Below are positions 17,717-27,611 of a stretch of DNA of 64,000 nt, piece after piece. The stretch's first letter is position 1, and each line of letters begins with the position of its first letter. A program made the translations under genes and the position numbers. The stretch comes from Brucella haematophila. GTDB lineage: Bacteria; Pseudomonadota; Alphaproteobacteria; Rhizobiales; Rhizobiaceae. The stretch covers positions 1 to 64,000 of the forward strand of contig NZ_VCPE01000016.1 in NCBI RefSeq assembly GCF_005938105.1, given 5' to 3'. The notes under the pieces were generated by a model. The model was not told where the DNA came from. It saw only the letters and a list, made by a program, of their open reading frames with translations, and did no database searches.

Positions 17717-18931
17717 TTGGCAAAGGCAAAGATCATTTCGAAAACAGCAGCGGTCATTGTGGCAGCCGGCCGAGGCGAACGGGCGGGGCAGAGCGTCGAA
17801 GGGCCGAAGCAATACCGGCGCATCGGCGGCGAAGCCGTGCTCGCGCGGACGTTGCGCGCCTTTATCGACTGTCCGCTGGTCGACAAGATCGTTGTCGTCA
17901 TCCATCCCGACGATCACCTGCTTTATGAACGCGCCATACCGGAAAGCCACGAAGACGTCATCGTCGTGACCGGTGGCCCCACACGGCAGGAATCTACACG
18001 GCTGGGGCTACTCGCCCTCACGGAACATGCGCCGCATTATGTGATGATCCATGACGGCGTGCGCCCCTTCATCACGCAGGGACTGCTTGAACGGATCGTC
18101 GGCAACCTGACACCGGAGGAAGGCGTCCTCCCCGCGCTGGCCGTTTCAGACACACTGAAACAATCGGCCATCGACGGAACAGTCAAGACCACCGTTCCCC
18201 GCGCCGGTCTGTTCGCGGCGCAGACTCCGCAGACATTTCCCTATGCGCCTATACTCGACGCGCACGAAAAAGCCTTCGCCATCCGTCGCACGGATTTCAC
18301 CGACGATGCCGCCATTGCCGAATGGCAGGGCCTCGCCGTGCGCATCATCGAAGGCTCGGCTGACAATACAAAGCTTACCTGGGCAAAGGACATCGAAATG
18401 GCAGACAAGCGCCTGCGGCAAGACCACGCCGCCTTTCCGGATATTCGCACGGGCAATGGCTATGACGTACATTCCTTCGAGCCGGGCGACCATGTCACGC
18501 TCTGCGGCGTGAAAATCCCGCATGAAGCAAAGCTCAACGGCCATTCCGATGCCGATGTGGCTCTTCACGCCCTCACCGACGCCCTGCTCGCCACGCGCGG
18601 CGCAGGCGATATCGGTACACATTTCCCGCCATCGGATCCGCAATGGAAGGGCGCGGCCTCGCGCATCTTCATCGAGCATGCAGCCAAGATTGTTCGCGAG
18701 GCTGGCGGACGCATCGCCAATGTCGATGTGACGCTGATCAGCGAAGCGCCGAAGGTCGGGCCACATCGCGCTGCCATGACGGAAGCACTCTGCGATATGT
18801 TGGGCATCGCCGCCGACCGCGTGTCCATCAAGGCCACGACCAACGAGAAGCTCGGCTTTGTCGGTCGTCGTGAAGGCATCGCCGCCATTGCGACGGCGAC
18901 CGTCATTTATCCCGGTGAAGTGCCGGAATGA
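17717..18931 (+). CDS. ispDF: Bifunctional IspD/IspF (MEP cytidylyltransferase and cyclodiphosphate synthase)
   Basis: Two enzymes of the non-mevalonate isoprenoid pathway fused in one 404-residue chain. The IspD half (1-about 230) has the nucleotide-binding AAGRGER loop and VHDGVRPF-like HDGVRPFIT. The IspF half (from about residue 240) has the metal site DVHSF, the [16 protein letters not shown] helix and the [10 protein letters not shown] loop. It makes CDP-methylerythritol and then the cyclodiphosphate; the precursor supports UppS, encoded in the same window. The start is a TTG at 17717 just before [19 protein letters not shown]; no in-frame ATG lies upstream. It overlaps pncC by four bases. 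Confidence 0.95.
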   Translation: MAKAKIISKTAAVIVAAGRGERAGQSVEGPKQYRRIGGEAVLARTLRAFIDCPLVDKIVVVIHPDDHLLYERAIPESHEDVIVVTGGPTRQESTRLGLLALTEHAPHYVMIHDGVRPFITQGLLERIVGNLTPEEGVLPALAVSDTLKQSAIDGTVKTTVPRAGLFAAQTPQTFPYAPILDAHEKAFAIRRTDFTDDAAIAEWQGLAVRIIEGSADNTKLTWAKDIEMADKRLRQDHAAFPDIRTGNGYDVHSFEPGDHVTLCGVKIPHEAKLNGHSDADVALHALTDALLATRGAGDIGTHFPPSDPQWKGAASRIFIEHAAKIVREAGGRIANVDVTLISEAPKVGPHRAAMTEALCDMLGIAADRVSIKATTNEKLGFVGRREGIAAIATATVIYPGEVPE

Positions 18932-19425
18932 GCGAACTCGTCGCAGAGAAAGAAGCAATCGCAGTGCTGGAAGCCTGCCGCAAGGCTGGCCTGATGATTG
19001 CGACCGCGGAATCCTGCACCGGCGGGCTGATTGCTGGCGCCTTGACCGACATTGCCGGTTCGTCCGATGTGGTGGATCGTGGCTTCGTTACCTATTCCAA
19101 TGAAGCCAAGACTGAAATGATCGGCGTGCCGATGGAACTGATCGGTCAGGTCGGCGCTGTCTCGAAGGAAGTGGCGATTGCCATGGCCGAAGGCGCGCTG
19201 AAGCATTCGCGCGCAGGTATCAGCATTGCAGTCACCGGCGTTGCGGGACCCGGCGGCGGCTCGGACGAAAAGCCTGTTGGACTTGTCCATATAGCCTCCG
19301 CACGCAGCGGCCAGCCAACCCTGCACCGCGAATGCCGTTTCGGCCCGAAAAGCCGTGCGGATATTCGCCATGCAACGGTTCTTGCCGCGCTGGAACTGGT
19401 GCTGACAAATTTGCGCGACGCCTAA
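18928..19425 (+). CDS. pncC: CinA-family nicotinamide-nucleotide amidase
   Basis: A 165-residue protein corresponding to the CinA C-terminal domain alone. The signatures [22 protein letters not shown] and [22 protein letters not shown] are clear. This domain deamidates nicotinamide mononucleotide to the acid form and so recycles the by-product of DNA ligase. The N-terminal MoaB-like domain of full CinA is absent, as in E. coli PncC. Its ATG overlaps the ispDF stop (ATGA), so the two are translated together; the link of function, if any, is not evident. Confidence 0.92.
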   Translation: MSELVAEKEAIAVLEACRKAGLMIATAESCTGGLIAGALTDIAGSSDVVDRGFVTYSNEAKTEMIGVPMELIGQVGAVSKEVAIAMAEGALKHSRAGISIAVTGVAGPGGGSDEKPVGLVHIASARSGQPTLHRECRFGPKSRADIRHATVLAALELVLTNLRDA

Positions 19426-19496
19426 CGCCAACGCATGTACTTTCCGCACTGCCGCCCTATCCTCTGCTTATCAATTCAAGATGAGGAACATAGGCA

Positions 19497-20237
19497 ATGC
19501 GTTTCAAAGGCAAAGTGGCCATCGTAACGGGTGGGGCAAGCGGTATCGGGGAAGCGACGGTCCGGGCCTTTGTACGTGAAGGTGCAAGTGTCGTCATTGC
19601 CGATTATGCCGATCACGGCCAGCAACTGGCCGACGAACTTGCCGGAACACACCAGCAGGCCATTTTCATCAAGACAGATGTGACAAAAACCAAAGCTGTT
19701 CAGGAGCTTATTGCCCGAACAGTGGAAAATTACGGTCGTCTCGACATCATGTTCGCCAATGCCGGTATTGCGGCGGACGGCCCCATCGACGAGCTTGACG
19801 AAAGCGCCTGGCAGAAGACCATCGATATCAATCTGACCGGCGTTTACCTCTGCGATAAATACGCAATCGACCAGATGCGTTCGCAAGGCGGCGGCGTCAT
19901 CGTCAATTGCGGATCGATCCACAGCCATGTCGGCAAATCGGGCGTGACAGCCTATGCAGCGGCAAAAGGTGGTGTGAAACTTCTGACCCAGACTCTGGCC
20001 ATCGATTACGGCACGCAGAATATCCGCGTGAATGCCGTCTGCCCCGGCTATATCGACACACCGCTTCTGAAAGATGTTCCCGACGACAAGAAGGATGCTC
20101 TTGTCGCCCTGCACCCGATGGGCCGCCTTGGCCGCGCGGAAGAAGTGGCAAGCGCTGTGCTCTTCCTCGCCAGTGACGAGGCTTCGTTCATCACCGGATC
20201 GTCATTGATGGTAGATGGTGGGTATACGGCGCAGTAA
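19497..20237 (+). CDS. Short-chain dehydrogenase/reductase
   Basis: A 246-residue classical SDR. The NAD(P) loop TGGASGIG is at residues 11-18, NAG at about 89-91 (FANAGIA), and the active site has Ser (NCGSIHS) with YAAAK. The C-terminal SFITGSSLMVDGGYTAQ is the usual SDR end. Asp in IADYAD after the second strand suggests NAD preference, though this is only an inference. The substrate cannot be read from the sequence; similarity to 3-oxoacyl-ACP reductase or glucose dehydrogenase does not settle it. It follows pncC after 71 bases on the same strand and converges on the coenzyme Q-binding gene, 11 bases away. Confidence 0.9.
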   Translation: MRFKGKVAIVTGGASGIGEATVRAFVREGASVVIADYADHGQQLADELAGTHQQAIFIKTDVTKTKAVQELIARTVENYGRLDIMFANAGIAADGPIDELDESAWQKTIDINLTGVYLCDKYAIDQMRSQGGGVIVNCGSIHSHVGKSGVTAYAAAKGGVKLLTQTLAIDYGTQNIRVNAVCPGYIDTPLLKDVPDDKKDALVALHPMGRLGRAEEVASAVLFLASDEASFITGSSLMVDGGYTAQ

Positions 20238-20248
20238 ACGCCGTTTGA

Positions 20249-20701
20249 TTACAAACCGTAGATCTGGTCGGCGCGCTTTTCGAAGGCTTCCGAGAATTTC
20301 TTGAAGGCCAGATCGAACATCGTGCCCATCAGCAGGCCGAGAGTGCGGCTCTTGAACTCATAGTCGATGAAGAATTCGACGTCGCAATAGGCTTCGTCCT
20401 CGACAGACTTGAACGTCCAGCGATTATCGAGATAGCGAAACGGGCCGTCGAGATATTTGACGTCGATGACACTATCGTCCGGCTTCAACAGCACCTGGCT
20501 GGTGAAAGTTTCGCGGATCAGTTTGTACCCGACCGTCATGTCGGCAATCAGCAAGGCCTTGCCGTCGCGCTCCTTACGAGAGCGGATCGACAAGGCTTCG
20601 CACATTGGTAGAAATTCCGGGTATTTCTCGACATCCGCAACGAGCGCGAACATCTGATCGGCCCGGTGATGCACCCGTCTGACGGTCGTAAACTGCGGCA
20701 T
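20249..20701 (-). CDS. COQ10/RatA-type START-domain protein (ubiquinone-binding)
   Basis: A 150-residue polyketide-cyclase/START-like protein. The start PQFTTVRRVHHRADQMFALVADVEKYPEFLPMC is the signature shared by yeast Coq10 and E. coli RatA. Coq10 binds ubiquinone and is needed for its proper function in respiration; in alphaproteobacteria the Coq10 role is more likely than the disputed toxin role of RatA. It starts three bases after lipA ends, in the same operon as the PDH lipoate machinery. Confidence 0.88.
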   Translation of the reverse strand: MPQFTTVRRVHHRADQMFALVADVEKYPEFLPMCEALSIRSRKERDGKALLIADMTVGYKLIRETFTSQVLLKPDDSVIDVKYLDGPFRYLDNRWTFKSVEDEAYCDVEFFIDYEFKSRTLGLLMGTMFDLAFKKFSEAFEKRADQIYGL

Positions 20702-20704
20702 GTT

Positions 20705-21673
20705 TTACGATGCCCGGTTCGCAATCTGCGTTTCGCGGGCGGCTTTTAGCTTTGCAAAATCGTCGCCAGCATGATGCGAAGAACGCGTCAGAGGGCTGGA
20801 GGCGACCAGCAGGAAGCCCTTGGTCTTGCCGATGGTTTCAAACGACTTGAACTCGTCCGGCGTCACAAAGCGAATGACCGGATGGTGCTTGCGGGTTGGC
20901 TGCAGATACTGACCGATAGTCATGAAATCCACGTCAGCCGAACGAAGGTCGTCCATCAGCTGCAAGATTTCATTCCGTTCTTCGCCGAGGCCAACCATGA
21001 TGCCAGACTTGGTGAAAATGGTCGGATCGAGTTCCTTGACGCGCTGCAACAGGCGGATCGAGTGGAAATAACGTGCACCGGGACGAACCTTAAGGTAGCG
21101 CGACGGCACAGTTTCCAGATTGTGGTTGAACACGTCCGGGCGAGCCTTGACCACAATTTCCAGAGCGCCTTCCTTGCGCAGGAAGTCCGGCGTCAGAATT
21201 TCGATGGTCGTTGCAGGCGCAGCGGCGCGGATGGCGAGAATAACGTCGGCAAAATGCTGTGCGCCGCCATCGGCCAGATCGTCGCGATCCACCGAGGTAA
21301 TGACCACATGGGTCAGGCCCATCTGCTTGACGGCCTTGGCGACATTTTCCGGTTCATTCGGATCAAGCGGCGTCGGAATGCCGGTCGAAACATTGCAGAA
21401 CGCGCAAGCGCGTGTGCAGATTTCGCCCATGATCATGAAAGTGGCGTGCTTCTTTTCCCAGCACTCGCCGATATTCGGGCAGCCAGCTTCTTCACAGACG
21501 GTCACGAGCTTGTTGGAACGCACGATTTCGCGCGTTTCATTATAGCCGCGCGAGACCGGAGCCTTGACGCGAATCCAGTCGGGCTTCTTCAGGACTTCAT
21601 TGTCCGGGCGGTGCGCCTTTTCCGGGTGCCGCAGACGTCCGCTCTGGTTGACCGTATTGAGAACTGTAACCAT
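20705..21673 (-). CDS. lipA: Lipoyl synthase
   Basis: A radical-SAM enzyme that inserts two sulfurs into protein-bound octanoate. Both cluster sites are present: the auxiliary cluster cysteines in [12 protein letters not shown] and the radical-SAM CTRACAFC. The auxiliary-cluster Ser-containing RSSHHAG sequence is near the C-terminus. At 322 residues it is typical. It modifies the lipoyl lysines of PdhB and PdhC encoded just upstream in the same direction, so the order pdhA-pdhB-pdhC-lpdA-lipA puts enzyme and cofactor maker together. It depends on Fe-S carriers like the HesB/IscA protein at 8948. Confidence 0.97.
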   Translation of the reverse strand: MVTVLNTVNQSGRLRHPEKAHRPDNEVLKKPDWIRVKAPVSRGYNETREIVRSNKLVTVCEEAGCPNIGECWEKKHATFMIMGEICTRACAFCNVSTGIPTPLDPNEPENVAKAVKQMGLTHVVITSVDRDDLADGGAQHFADVILAIRAAAPATTIEILTPDFLRKEGALEIVVKARPDVFNHNLETVPSRYLKVRPGARYFHSIRLLQRVKELDPTIFTKSGIMVGLGEERNEILQLMDDLRSADVDFMTIGQYLQPTRKHHPVIRFVTPDEFKSFETIGKTKGFLLVASSPLTRSSHHAGDDFAKLKAARETQIANRAS

Positions 21674-21783
21674 GCTGTTTCCTGCCTATCCGGAGCCTGT
21701 TCCCAAAAGAATGTGGAACGCTCCTTAATTTGGTCCGGTCCTAAGCCCTGACCACAGACCTGTCAACTTGGACCATTTGCTAC

Positions 21784-22047
21784 TCATCGCCGCGCAGCCA
21801 TGCCGAGAGCCCTGAAAACCAGAGCCCAGATCAGGCCGAAGGCCAGGCCGCCAACGCCAAGCGCCAAAGTAAGCGTCCAGACACCGTACCAGCCAGCGAG
21901 CGCCAATCCGTTGACCGATATGGTGTTACCGCCGAGCAGACTCAAGACGCCGGCAACAAATCCAAGCGTCAGACCGATGACGGTACACCATTTTATGATC
22001 GGCCAGGCGGCACGCCGCCATGGCTCTCCATTTTCGATCAGCGGAAT
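21784..22047 (-). CDS. Small two-span membrane protein with no canonical start codon
   Basis: Ending at TGA 21784-21786, an open frame of about 87 codons reads as a plausible membrane protein: polar N-terminus (PLIENGEPWRRAAW), a span around TVIGLTLGFVAGVLSLLGG, a short loop, a second span around VWTLTLALGVGGLAFGLIWAL, and a basic tail (GMAARR). The frame is closed by TAA at about 22069 and holds no ATG, GTG or TTG before the first span. The best initiation site is ATT at 22047, eight bases after AGGAG. It sits between lpdA and lipA in the same direction. I do not recognise the family. A lost start by mutation is the alternative. Confidence 0.5.
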   Translation of the reverse strand: MPLIENGEPWRRAAWPIIKWCTVIGLTLGFVAGVLSLLGGNTISVNGLALAGWYGVWTLTLALGVGGLAFGLIWALVFRALGMAARR

Positions 22048-22085
22048 GTGCGCAACTCCTGCTGTTTAAGCGGTACTCACCCGCA

Positions 22086-22124
22086 CAATCTTATCCGAAA
22101 AGTCTGCAACTTTTCAGGATTATG
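22086..22124. repeat. Rhizobiales-type intergenic palindrome, copy 2
   Basis: CAATCTTATCCGAAAAGT and ACTTTTCAGGATTATG flank CTGCA and pair as GAAAAGT/ACTTTTC. It matches the copy at 11557-11595 over nearly all positions and overlaps the end of lpdA, just as copy 1 overlaps the end of nadK. Confidence 0.6.
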
Positions 22125-23583
22125 CGTTCAGCACACGGCCATAAGCGTCGAGTACGCTTTCCTTCATCATCTCCGAAAGGGTCGGATGCGGGAAGACCGA
22201 ATGCATCAGCTCTTCTTCGGTGGTCTCAAGGTTCATGGCAATCACGAAGCCCTGGATAAGCTCGGTGACTTCCGCACCAACCATATGCGCGCCCAGAAGC
22301 TGGCCGGTCTTCTTGTCGAAGATCGTCTTGACCAGACCCTGATCCTCGCCGAGAGCAATCGCCTTGCCGTTTGCGGTGAAGGAATAACGACCGACACGAA
22401 TGTCGAAACCCTGTTCCTTGGCCTTGGCTTCCGTCAGGCCAACCGAAGCAACCTGCGGATTGCAATAGGTGCAGCCCGGGATCTTGCCCTTGTCGAGCGA
22501 ATGCACATTCGGAACGCCTGCAATCTTTTCAACGCAGATCGTGCCTTCATGCTCGGCCTTGTGGGCCAGCATCGGCGGACCGGCAACGTCGCCGATGGCG
22601 TAGATGCCTTCGACATTGGTCTTGCCATAGCCGTCAATGACAATGCAGCCGCGATCCGTCTTCACGCCGAGCGCTTCAAGGCCGAGATTCTCGATATTGC
22701 CCTGAACGCCAACAGCCGAAATCATCCGGTCGACAGTCAGCTTCTGCACCTTGCCGTCCTTGGTCTCGATGGAAGCCGTGACGTTGTTGGCGCCCTTCTC
22801 CACTTTCGCAACCTTGGCGTCGGTGATGATCTTGAGGCCGCGTTTTTCAAGCTGCTTGCGGGCGATGGCGGAGATTTCCGCATCTTCCACCGGCATGATC
22901 TGCGGCATCACTTCCACAACCGTCACATCGACGCCCATGTCGTGATAGAACGATGCGAATTCGATGCCGATTGCGCCCGAACCCATGACCAGCATCGACT
23001 TTGGAAGGTCCTGCGGCACCATGGCTTCGAAATAGGTCCAGATCAGCTTGCCATCCGGCTCGATGCCAGGCAGCGCACGCGGACGCGCACCAGTCGCGAC
23101 GATGATGTGCTTGGCCTTGTAGCTGCCCTCGCCCAGCACGCCCTTCGGCACCGGGTTCTGCGGCAGCATCGGCTGCTTCGAGGTCTTGCCGACCGAAATT
23201 TCGGCGGGATTGGAGCTGGAAGCGCCCTTGACGAGCTTGGCTTCGCCCCAGATCACGTCGATCTTGTTCTTCTTCATGAGGAAGGCGACGCCGCCGTTAA
23301 GACGCGCCGAAACGCCGCGCGAACGCTGCACAACAGCTTTCACGTCAGGCGTGATGGTGCCTTCCAGCTTCAGACCGTAGTCCTTGGCATGTTCACCGAA
23401 ATGCAGAATCTCCGCCGAACGCAGCAGCGCCTTGGTCGGAATGCAGCCCCAGTTGAGGCAGATGCCACCCAGATGCTCGCGCTCAACGATTGCCGTCTTG
23501 AGGCCCAGCTGCGCAGCACGGATCGCCGTTACGTAACCGCCCGGTCCCGATCCAATAACAATAACGTCGTAAATGTCGGCCAT
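22120..23583 (-). CDS. lpdA: Dihydrolipoyl dehydrogenase (E3)
   Basis: A 487-residue flavoprotein disulfide reductase that reoxidises the lipoyl arm of the pyruvate dehydrogenase complex with NAD. It has the FAD site VIVIGSGPGGYVTAIRAAQLG, the redox disulfide GGICLNWGCIPTKALL, the NAD loop MGSGAIGIEFASFY and the catalytic His-Glu in FPHPTLSEMM. It follows pdhC in the same operon, separated by a strong hairpin at 23615-23644 that may lower its expression relative to E1/E2 or end part of the transcripts. Confidence 0.96.
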   Translation of the reverse strand: MADIYDVIVIGSGPGGYVTAIRAAQLGLKTAIVEREHLGGICLNWGCIPTKALLRSAEILHFGEHAKDYGLKLEGTITPDVKAVVQRSRGVSARLNGGVAFLMKKNKIDVIWGEAKLVKGASSSNPAEISVGKTSKQPMLPQNPVPKGVLGEGSYKAKHIIVATGARPRALPGIEPDGKLIWTYFEAMVPQDLPKSMLVMGSGAIGIEFASFYHDMGVDVTVVEVMPQIMPVEDAEISAIARKQLEKRGLKIITDAKVAKVEKGANNVTASIETKDGKVQKLTVDRMISAVGVQGNIENLGLEALGVKTDRGCIVIDGYGKTNVEGIYAIGDVAGPPMLAHKAEHEGTICVEKIAGVPNVHSLDKGKIPGCTYCNPQVASVGLTEAKAKEQGFDIRVGRYSFTANGKAIALGEDQGLVKTIFDKKTGQLLGAHMVGAEVTELIQGFVIAMNLETTEEELMHSVFPHPTLSEMMKESVLDAYGRVLNA

Positions 23584-23604
23584 AGTTCTTGCCCTTATTC
23601 CTGA

Positions 23605-23644
23605 AAGCGGAAAGGCCGCGCCCTTCTAAAAAGAAGGGCGCGGC
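23605..23644 (-). terminator. Strong hairpin between pdhC and lpdA
   Basis: A 13-base-pair stem, GCCGCGCCCTTCT / AGAAGGGCGCGGC, with an A/T-only loop. The minus strand continues with CTTTCC, a weak T-tract, so it could act as a partial terminator or an mRNA stabiliser inside the PDH operon. Confidence 0.6.
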
Positions 23645-23654
23645 TTCAATTCCA

Positions 23655-25007
23655 TCAGACCAGCATGCCCATCGGATTTTCGATGTGCCGCTTGAAGGCC
23701 TGCGCCAGTTCGGCGGCAAGAGCGCCATCGACTGCGCGGTGATCGGTAGAAAGCGTGACCGACATGACTGTCGCCACTTTCATCTCGCCCTTTTTCACCA
23801 CGACGCGTTCTTCACCTGCGCCGATTGCGAAAATGGTCGCATGCGGCGGGTTGATGATGGCGGCAAAATCCTTGACGCCGAACATGCCGAGGTTGGAAAC
23901 CGAGGTCGAACCGCCCTGATATTCCTCTGGCTTCAGCTTGCGATCACGCGCGCGCTTGGCCAGATCCTTCATCTCGTTGGAGATGGCGGACAGCGTCTTG
24001 TTTTCCGCGTGACGGACGATTGGCGTAATCAGGCCGCCCGGGATGGAAACGGCAACGCCGACATCCGAACGCTTGTGCTTGATCATGCCGCCTTCAGTCC
24101 AGGAAACATTGGCTTCCGGGATATCACGAAGCGCCAGAGCAGTCGCCTTGATGATCATGTCGTTGACGGAGAGCTTGTAGGCCGGAACCTCGCCCTTCTC
24201 TGTCTTGATCATCGGCGAAGCCGCGTTGATCTGCGCGCGAAGCGCCAGAAGCGCATCGAGTTCGCAATCAATCGTCAGGTAGAAATGCGGAACGGTCTGC
24301 TTCGATTCCACCAGACGACGAGCAATGGTCTTGCGCATACCGTCATGCGGCACGATTTCGTAAGAACCTTCCTCGAACAGCTTGAGAACGGCATCGTCCG
24401 ACATCGGCTTGGCAACCGGAGCACTGGCCGCAGTCTGCGGCGCAGCAGCAGTTGCTTTCGCACCGCCCGACTGAATAGCGGATTCCACATCGCGCTGAAC
24501 GACGCGACCATGCGGACCTGTGCCCTTCACGGCGGCGATATCGACGCCGGCGTCCTTGGCGATACGGCGTGCAAGCGGAGAAGCGAAAACGCGTTCGCCC
24601 TTCGCAGGTGCCTGTGCGGGCGCGGCAGCTGCCGGAGCAGGCGCTGCAGCAGGTGCAGCATCCTTCTTGGCTTCAGCTTTCGGCTCTTCCTTCGGAGCCT
24701 CGGCCTTTGCTTCCGCCTTGGGAGCGGCAGCGCCGCCGCCCTTTGCTGCTTCCGCGACGTCTTCGCCATCAGCGGCCAGAATGGCGATCAGCGCGTTGAC
24801 CTTGACGCCTTCGGTGCCAGCCGGAATAACCAGCTTGGCAACGGTGCCTTCGTCAACAGCCTCGACTTCCATCGTGGCCTTGTCGGTTTCGATCTCGGCA
24901 ATCACATCGCCGGATGTAACCTTGTCGCCTTCCTTAACCAGCCATTTCGACAGGTTGCCTTCTTCCATCGTGGGAGAAAGCGCTGGCATGGTGATATTGA
25001 TCGGCAT
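23655..25007 (-). CDS. pdhC: Pyruvate dehydrogenase E2, dihydrolipoamide acetyltransferase
   Basis: A 450-residue E2. One lipoyl domain (1-about 80, lipoyl Lys43 in ETDKATME), an Ala/Pro/Lys-rich hinge, a peripheral-subunit-binding domain (about 142-178, [15 protein letters not shown]...GPHGRV), a second hinge, and the catalytic domain with the DHRAVDG active-site motif near residue 420. It transfers acetyl from the lipoyl arm to coenzyme A and forms the core of the complex. The start is at 25007, eight bases after an AAAGGG site, directly downstream of pdhB. Confidence 0.96.
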   Translation of the reverse strand: MPINITMPALSPTMEEGNLSKWLVKEGDKVTSGDVIAEIETDKATMEVEAVDEGTVAKLVIPAGTEGVKVNALIAILAADGEDVAEAAKGGGAAAPKAEAKAEAPKEEPKAEAKKDAAPAAAPAPAAAAPAQAPAKGERVFASPLARRIAKDAGVDIAAVKGTGPHGRVVQRDVESAIQSGGAKATAAAPQTAASAPVAKPMSDDAVLKLFEEGSYEIVPHDGMRKTIARRLVESKQTVPHFYLTIDCELDALLALRAQINAASPMIKTEKGEVPAYKLSVNDMIIKATALALRDIPEANVSWTEGGMIKHKRSDVGVAVSIPGGLITPIVRHAENKTLSAISNEMKDLAKRARDRKLKPEEYQGGSTSVSNLGMFGVKDFAAIINPPHATIFAIGAGEERVVVKKGEMKVATVMSVTLSTDHRAVDGALAAELAQAFKRHIENPMGMLV

Positions 25008-25022
25008 GTCCAGACCCTTTCG

Positions 25023-26414
25023 TTAAGCGGAGTAGGTCACGGCTTTCACCGCTTCCACGACTTCGGCCACATTCGGCAGCGCCAGCTTTTCGAGATTTGC
25101 GGCGTAAGGCATCGGAACGTCCTTGCCCGCAATGGTCAGGATCGGCGCATCGAGATAATCGAAAGCCTGCTGCATTACGCGGGTGGCGATTTCGGTACCA
25201 ACGGACGACTGCGGATAACCTTCTTCAACGGTGACGAGGCGACCGGTCTTCTTGACCGATTCCACGACCGTCGGAATATCCATCGGGCGAATGGTGCGCA
25301 GATCGATGACTTCAACATCGATGCCCTGCTCCGCCAGTTCTTCAGCAGCCTTGACCGCATAGGTCATGCCGATGCCGAACGAAACGATGGTCGCGTCCTT
25401 GCCCTGCTTGTGAATGCGAGCCTTGCCAATCGGCAGAACGAAATCATCCAGCTTCGGCACTTCGAAATGATGACCGTAGAGAATTTCGTTTTCGAGGAAG
25501 ATGACCGGGTTCGGATCGCGGATTGCAGCCTTGAGAAGACCCTTCGCATCAGCAGCCGAGTAAGGCATGACGACCTTGAGGCCTGGAATCTGGCTATACC
25601 ATGCGGCGTAGCACTGCGAATGCTGTGCGGCAACGCGTGCAGCAGCGCCCGAAGGACCGCGGAACACCATCGGAGCGCCCATCTGGCCGCCCGACATGTA
25701 AAGCGTCTTGGCAGCCGAATTCACGATCTGGTCAATCGCCTGCATGGCGAAGTTGAAGGTCATGAATTCAACGATTGGTTTGAGGCCGGCCATAGCCGCA
25801 CCAACGCCCACACCGGCAAAGCCATGCTCGGTAATCGGCGTATCGACAACACGGCGCGGGCCGAATTCGTCGAGAAGACCCTGGGTGATCTTGTAAGCGC
25901 CCTGATATTCGGCAACTTCTTCACCCATGATGAAGACGTTTTCGTCACGGCGCATTTCTTCGGCCATGGCGTCACGCAGTGCTTCACGCACGGTCATCGA
26001 AACCATTTCCGTGCCAGCCGGAATATCCGGATCGGAAGCGACTTCAACCTTCGGCGCAGCAGGGACGCTGGCAGCAGGCTTGTCTTCGGCCTTCGGAGCT
26101 TCCTTAGGAGCTTCTTCTTTCGGCGCTTCAGCCTTGGCAGCCGGAGCCGAACCGATATCGGAAGCGCTTTCACCGTCACCGAGCAGCACGGCAATCGGCG
26201 TATTGACCTTCACGCCTTCGGTGCCTTCTGCGATCAGGATCTTGCCGATGACGCCTTCATCAACGGCTTCGACTTCCATCGTCGCCTTGTCGGTTTCGAT
26301 CTCGGCAATCACGTCACCGGACGTAACCTTGTCGCCTTCCTTTTTCACCCACTTGGAAAGCGTGCCTTCTTCCATGGTCGGAGAAAGGGCGGGCATGAGA
26401 ATTTCTACGGGCAT
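25023..26414 (-). CDS. pdhB: Pyruvate dehydrogenase E1 beta subunit with N-terminal lipoyl domain
   Basis: A 463-residue chain that starts with a full lipoyl domain (1-80, Lys43 in ETDKATME), then an acidic Ala/Glu/Lys/Pro linker to about 135, then the E1-beta transketolase-like domain ([35 protein letters not shown], and [12 protein letters not shown]). The extra lipoyl domain on E1-beta is characteristic of alphaproteobacteria. Its first 60 residues are nearly the same as those of PdhC, pointing to duplication of the domain. It forms a heterotetramer with PdhA. Confidence 0.96.
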   Translation of the reverse strand: MPVEILMPALSPTMEEGTLSKWVKKEGDKVTSGDVIAEIETDKATMEVEAVDEGVIGKILIAEGTEGVKVNTPIAVLLGDGESASDIGSAPAAKAEAPKEEAPKEAPKAEDKPAASVPAAPKVEVASDPDIPAGTEMVSMTVREALRDAMAEEMRRDENVFIMGEEVAEYQGAYKITQGLLDEFGPRRVVDTPITEHGFAGVGVGAAMAGLKPIVEFMTFNFAMQAIDQIVNSAAKTLYMSGGQMGAPMVFRGPSGAAARVAAQHSQCYAAWYSQIPGLKVVMPYSAADAKGLLKAAIRDPNPVIFLENEILYGHHFEVPKLDDFVLPIGKARIHKQGKDATIVSFGIGMTYAVKAAEELAEQGIDVEVIDLRTIRPMDIPTVVESVKKTGRLVTVEEGYPQSSVGTEIATRVMQQAFDYLDAPILTIAGKDVPMPYAANLEKLALPNVAEVVEAVKAVTYSA

Positions 26415-26432
26415 GACAACACCTTTCCCGAA

Positions 26433-27473
26433 TTAGAGCAGAATATCCGTGTAGAGCTCGGAAACATCCGGCTCCGGATCGTTTTGAGCGAAATCGGCCG
26501 AATCAGCGACGATGTCGCGGACTTCCTTGTCGATTTCCTTCAGCTCTTCTTCGGTGGCCCAGTTCTTTTCAATCAGGCGCTGTTTGACCTGCTCGATTGG
26601 ATCATGCTCCGAACGCATCTTCTGCACTTCGTCCTTCGAGCGATACTTCGCAGGATCGGACATGGAGTGACCGCGATAGCGATAGGTTTCCATTTCGAGA
26701 ATCAGCGGGCCCTTGCCGGAACGCGTCCATTCGGCAGCGAGTGCGGCAGCGGCAGCAACGGCGCGAACATCCATGCCGTCGACCTTGATGCCCGGAACGT
26801 TGAACGAAACGCCGCGCTTGGAGAAATCAGTCTCAGCGGAAGAACGCGAAACAGAAGTACCCATAGCGTAACGGTTGTTTTCGATGACGTAGATCACCGG
26901 GAGCTTCCACAGCGATGCCATGTTGAAGGCTTCGTAGACCTGGCCCTGATTGGCCGCGCCATCGCCGAAATAGGTGACGGAAATGTTGTCATTGCCGCGA
27001 TACTTGTTCGCAAAGGCAAGACCGGTACCAAGTGGAACCTGAGCGCCGACGATACCGTGACCGCCGTAAAAGCCCTTTTCCTTGGAGAACATGTGCATGG
27101 AGCCACCCTTGCCCTTGGAGTAGCCTCCACGGCGTCCGGTCAGCTCGGCCATGACGCCGCGCGCTTCCATGCCTGTTGCCAGCATGTGACCATGGTCGCG
27201 ATAGGACGTGATGATCTGATCACCTTCCTTCAGCGCGGTCTGCATGCCAACGACGACAGCTTCCTGTCCGATATAGAGATGGCAGAAGCCACCAATGAAG
27301 CCCATGCCATAAAGCTGGCCGGCTTTTTCTTCGAAACGCCGGATCATCAGCATCTCGCGATAGGCGTGCAGCTCCTGCTCCTTGGTGAAGTTTACAGGCG
27401 CAGGTGCCTTGGGGGTAGTGACGGAAGACGTCTGCGTTTTGCCAGCAGGCGCCCTTTTAGCCCTCGGTGCCAT
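26433..27473 (-). CDS. pdhA: Pyruvate dehydrogenase E1 alpha subunit
   Basis: A 346-residue thiamine-diphosphate subunit. The TPP motif spans GDGAANQGQVYEAFNMA to VIENN, and the regulatory-loop region YRYRGHSMSDP is present. An N-terminal basic, disordered tail (about 35 residues, RAKRAPAGKTQ) precedes the fold. It decarboxylates pyruvate with PdhB and opens the operon pdhA-pdhB-pdhC-lpdA. Two palindromes lie in the upstream gap. Confidence 0.96.
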   Translation of the reverse strand: MAPRAKRAPAGKTQTSSVTTPKAPAPVNFTKEQELHAYREMLMIRRFEEKAGQLYGMGFIGGFCHLYIGQEAVVVGMQTALKEGDQIITSYRDHGHMLATGMEARGVMAELTGRRGGYSKGKGGSMHMFSKEKGFYGGHGIVGAQVPLGTGLAFANKYRGNDNISVTYFGDGAANQGQVYEAFNMASLWKLPVIYVIENNRYAMGTSVSRSSAETDFSKRGVSFNVPGIKVDGMDVRAVAAAAALAAEWTRSGKGPLILEMETYRYRGHSMSDPAKYRSKDEVQKMRSEHDPIEQVKQRLIEKNWATEEELKEIDKEVRDIVADSADFAQNDPEPDVSELYTDILL

Positions 27474-27516
27474 ATCTCGCTCCCTAAGATTGTCGTTATA
27501 TTGTGACGTTATACGG

Positions 27517-27562
27517 GCATATTACAAGATACAATATGCACCCAGAGCATAGCTGCTATGCT
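27517..27562. promoter_or_regulatory. Two palindromes upstream of pdhA
   Basis: AGCATAGC-T-GCTATGCT at 27546-27562 is a perfect 17-base dyad, and GCATATT-N9-AATATGC at 27517-27539 is a second inverted repeat. They lie 44 to 89 bases before the pdhA start, where a regulator would act. Which regulator (for example a pyruvate- or redox-responsive one) cannot be told. Confidence 0.45.
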
Positions 27563-27611
27563 ACCAAGCCCTTAAAAACATATCACAAAAAGACAATTAA
27601 CCGGAATTCAG

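Noticed and set aside
23589-27506. A 1305-codon plus-strand open frame opposite lpdA-side hairpin, pdhC, pdhB and pdhA
   Set aside because: It is the mirror of real genes with strong third-position G/C bias, has no ribosome site or domain resemblance, and is rich in His/Arg as such shadows are.
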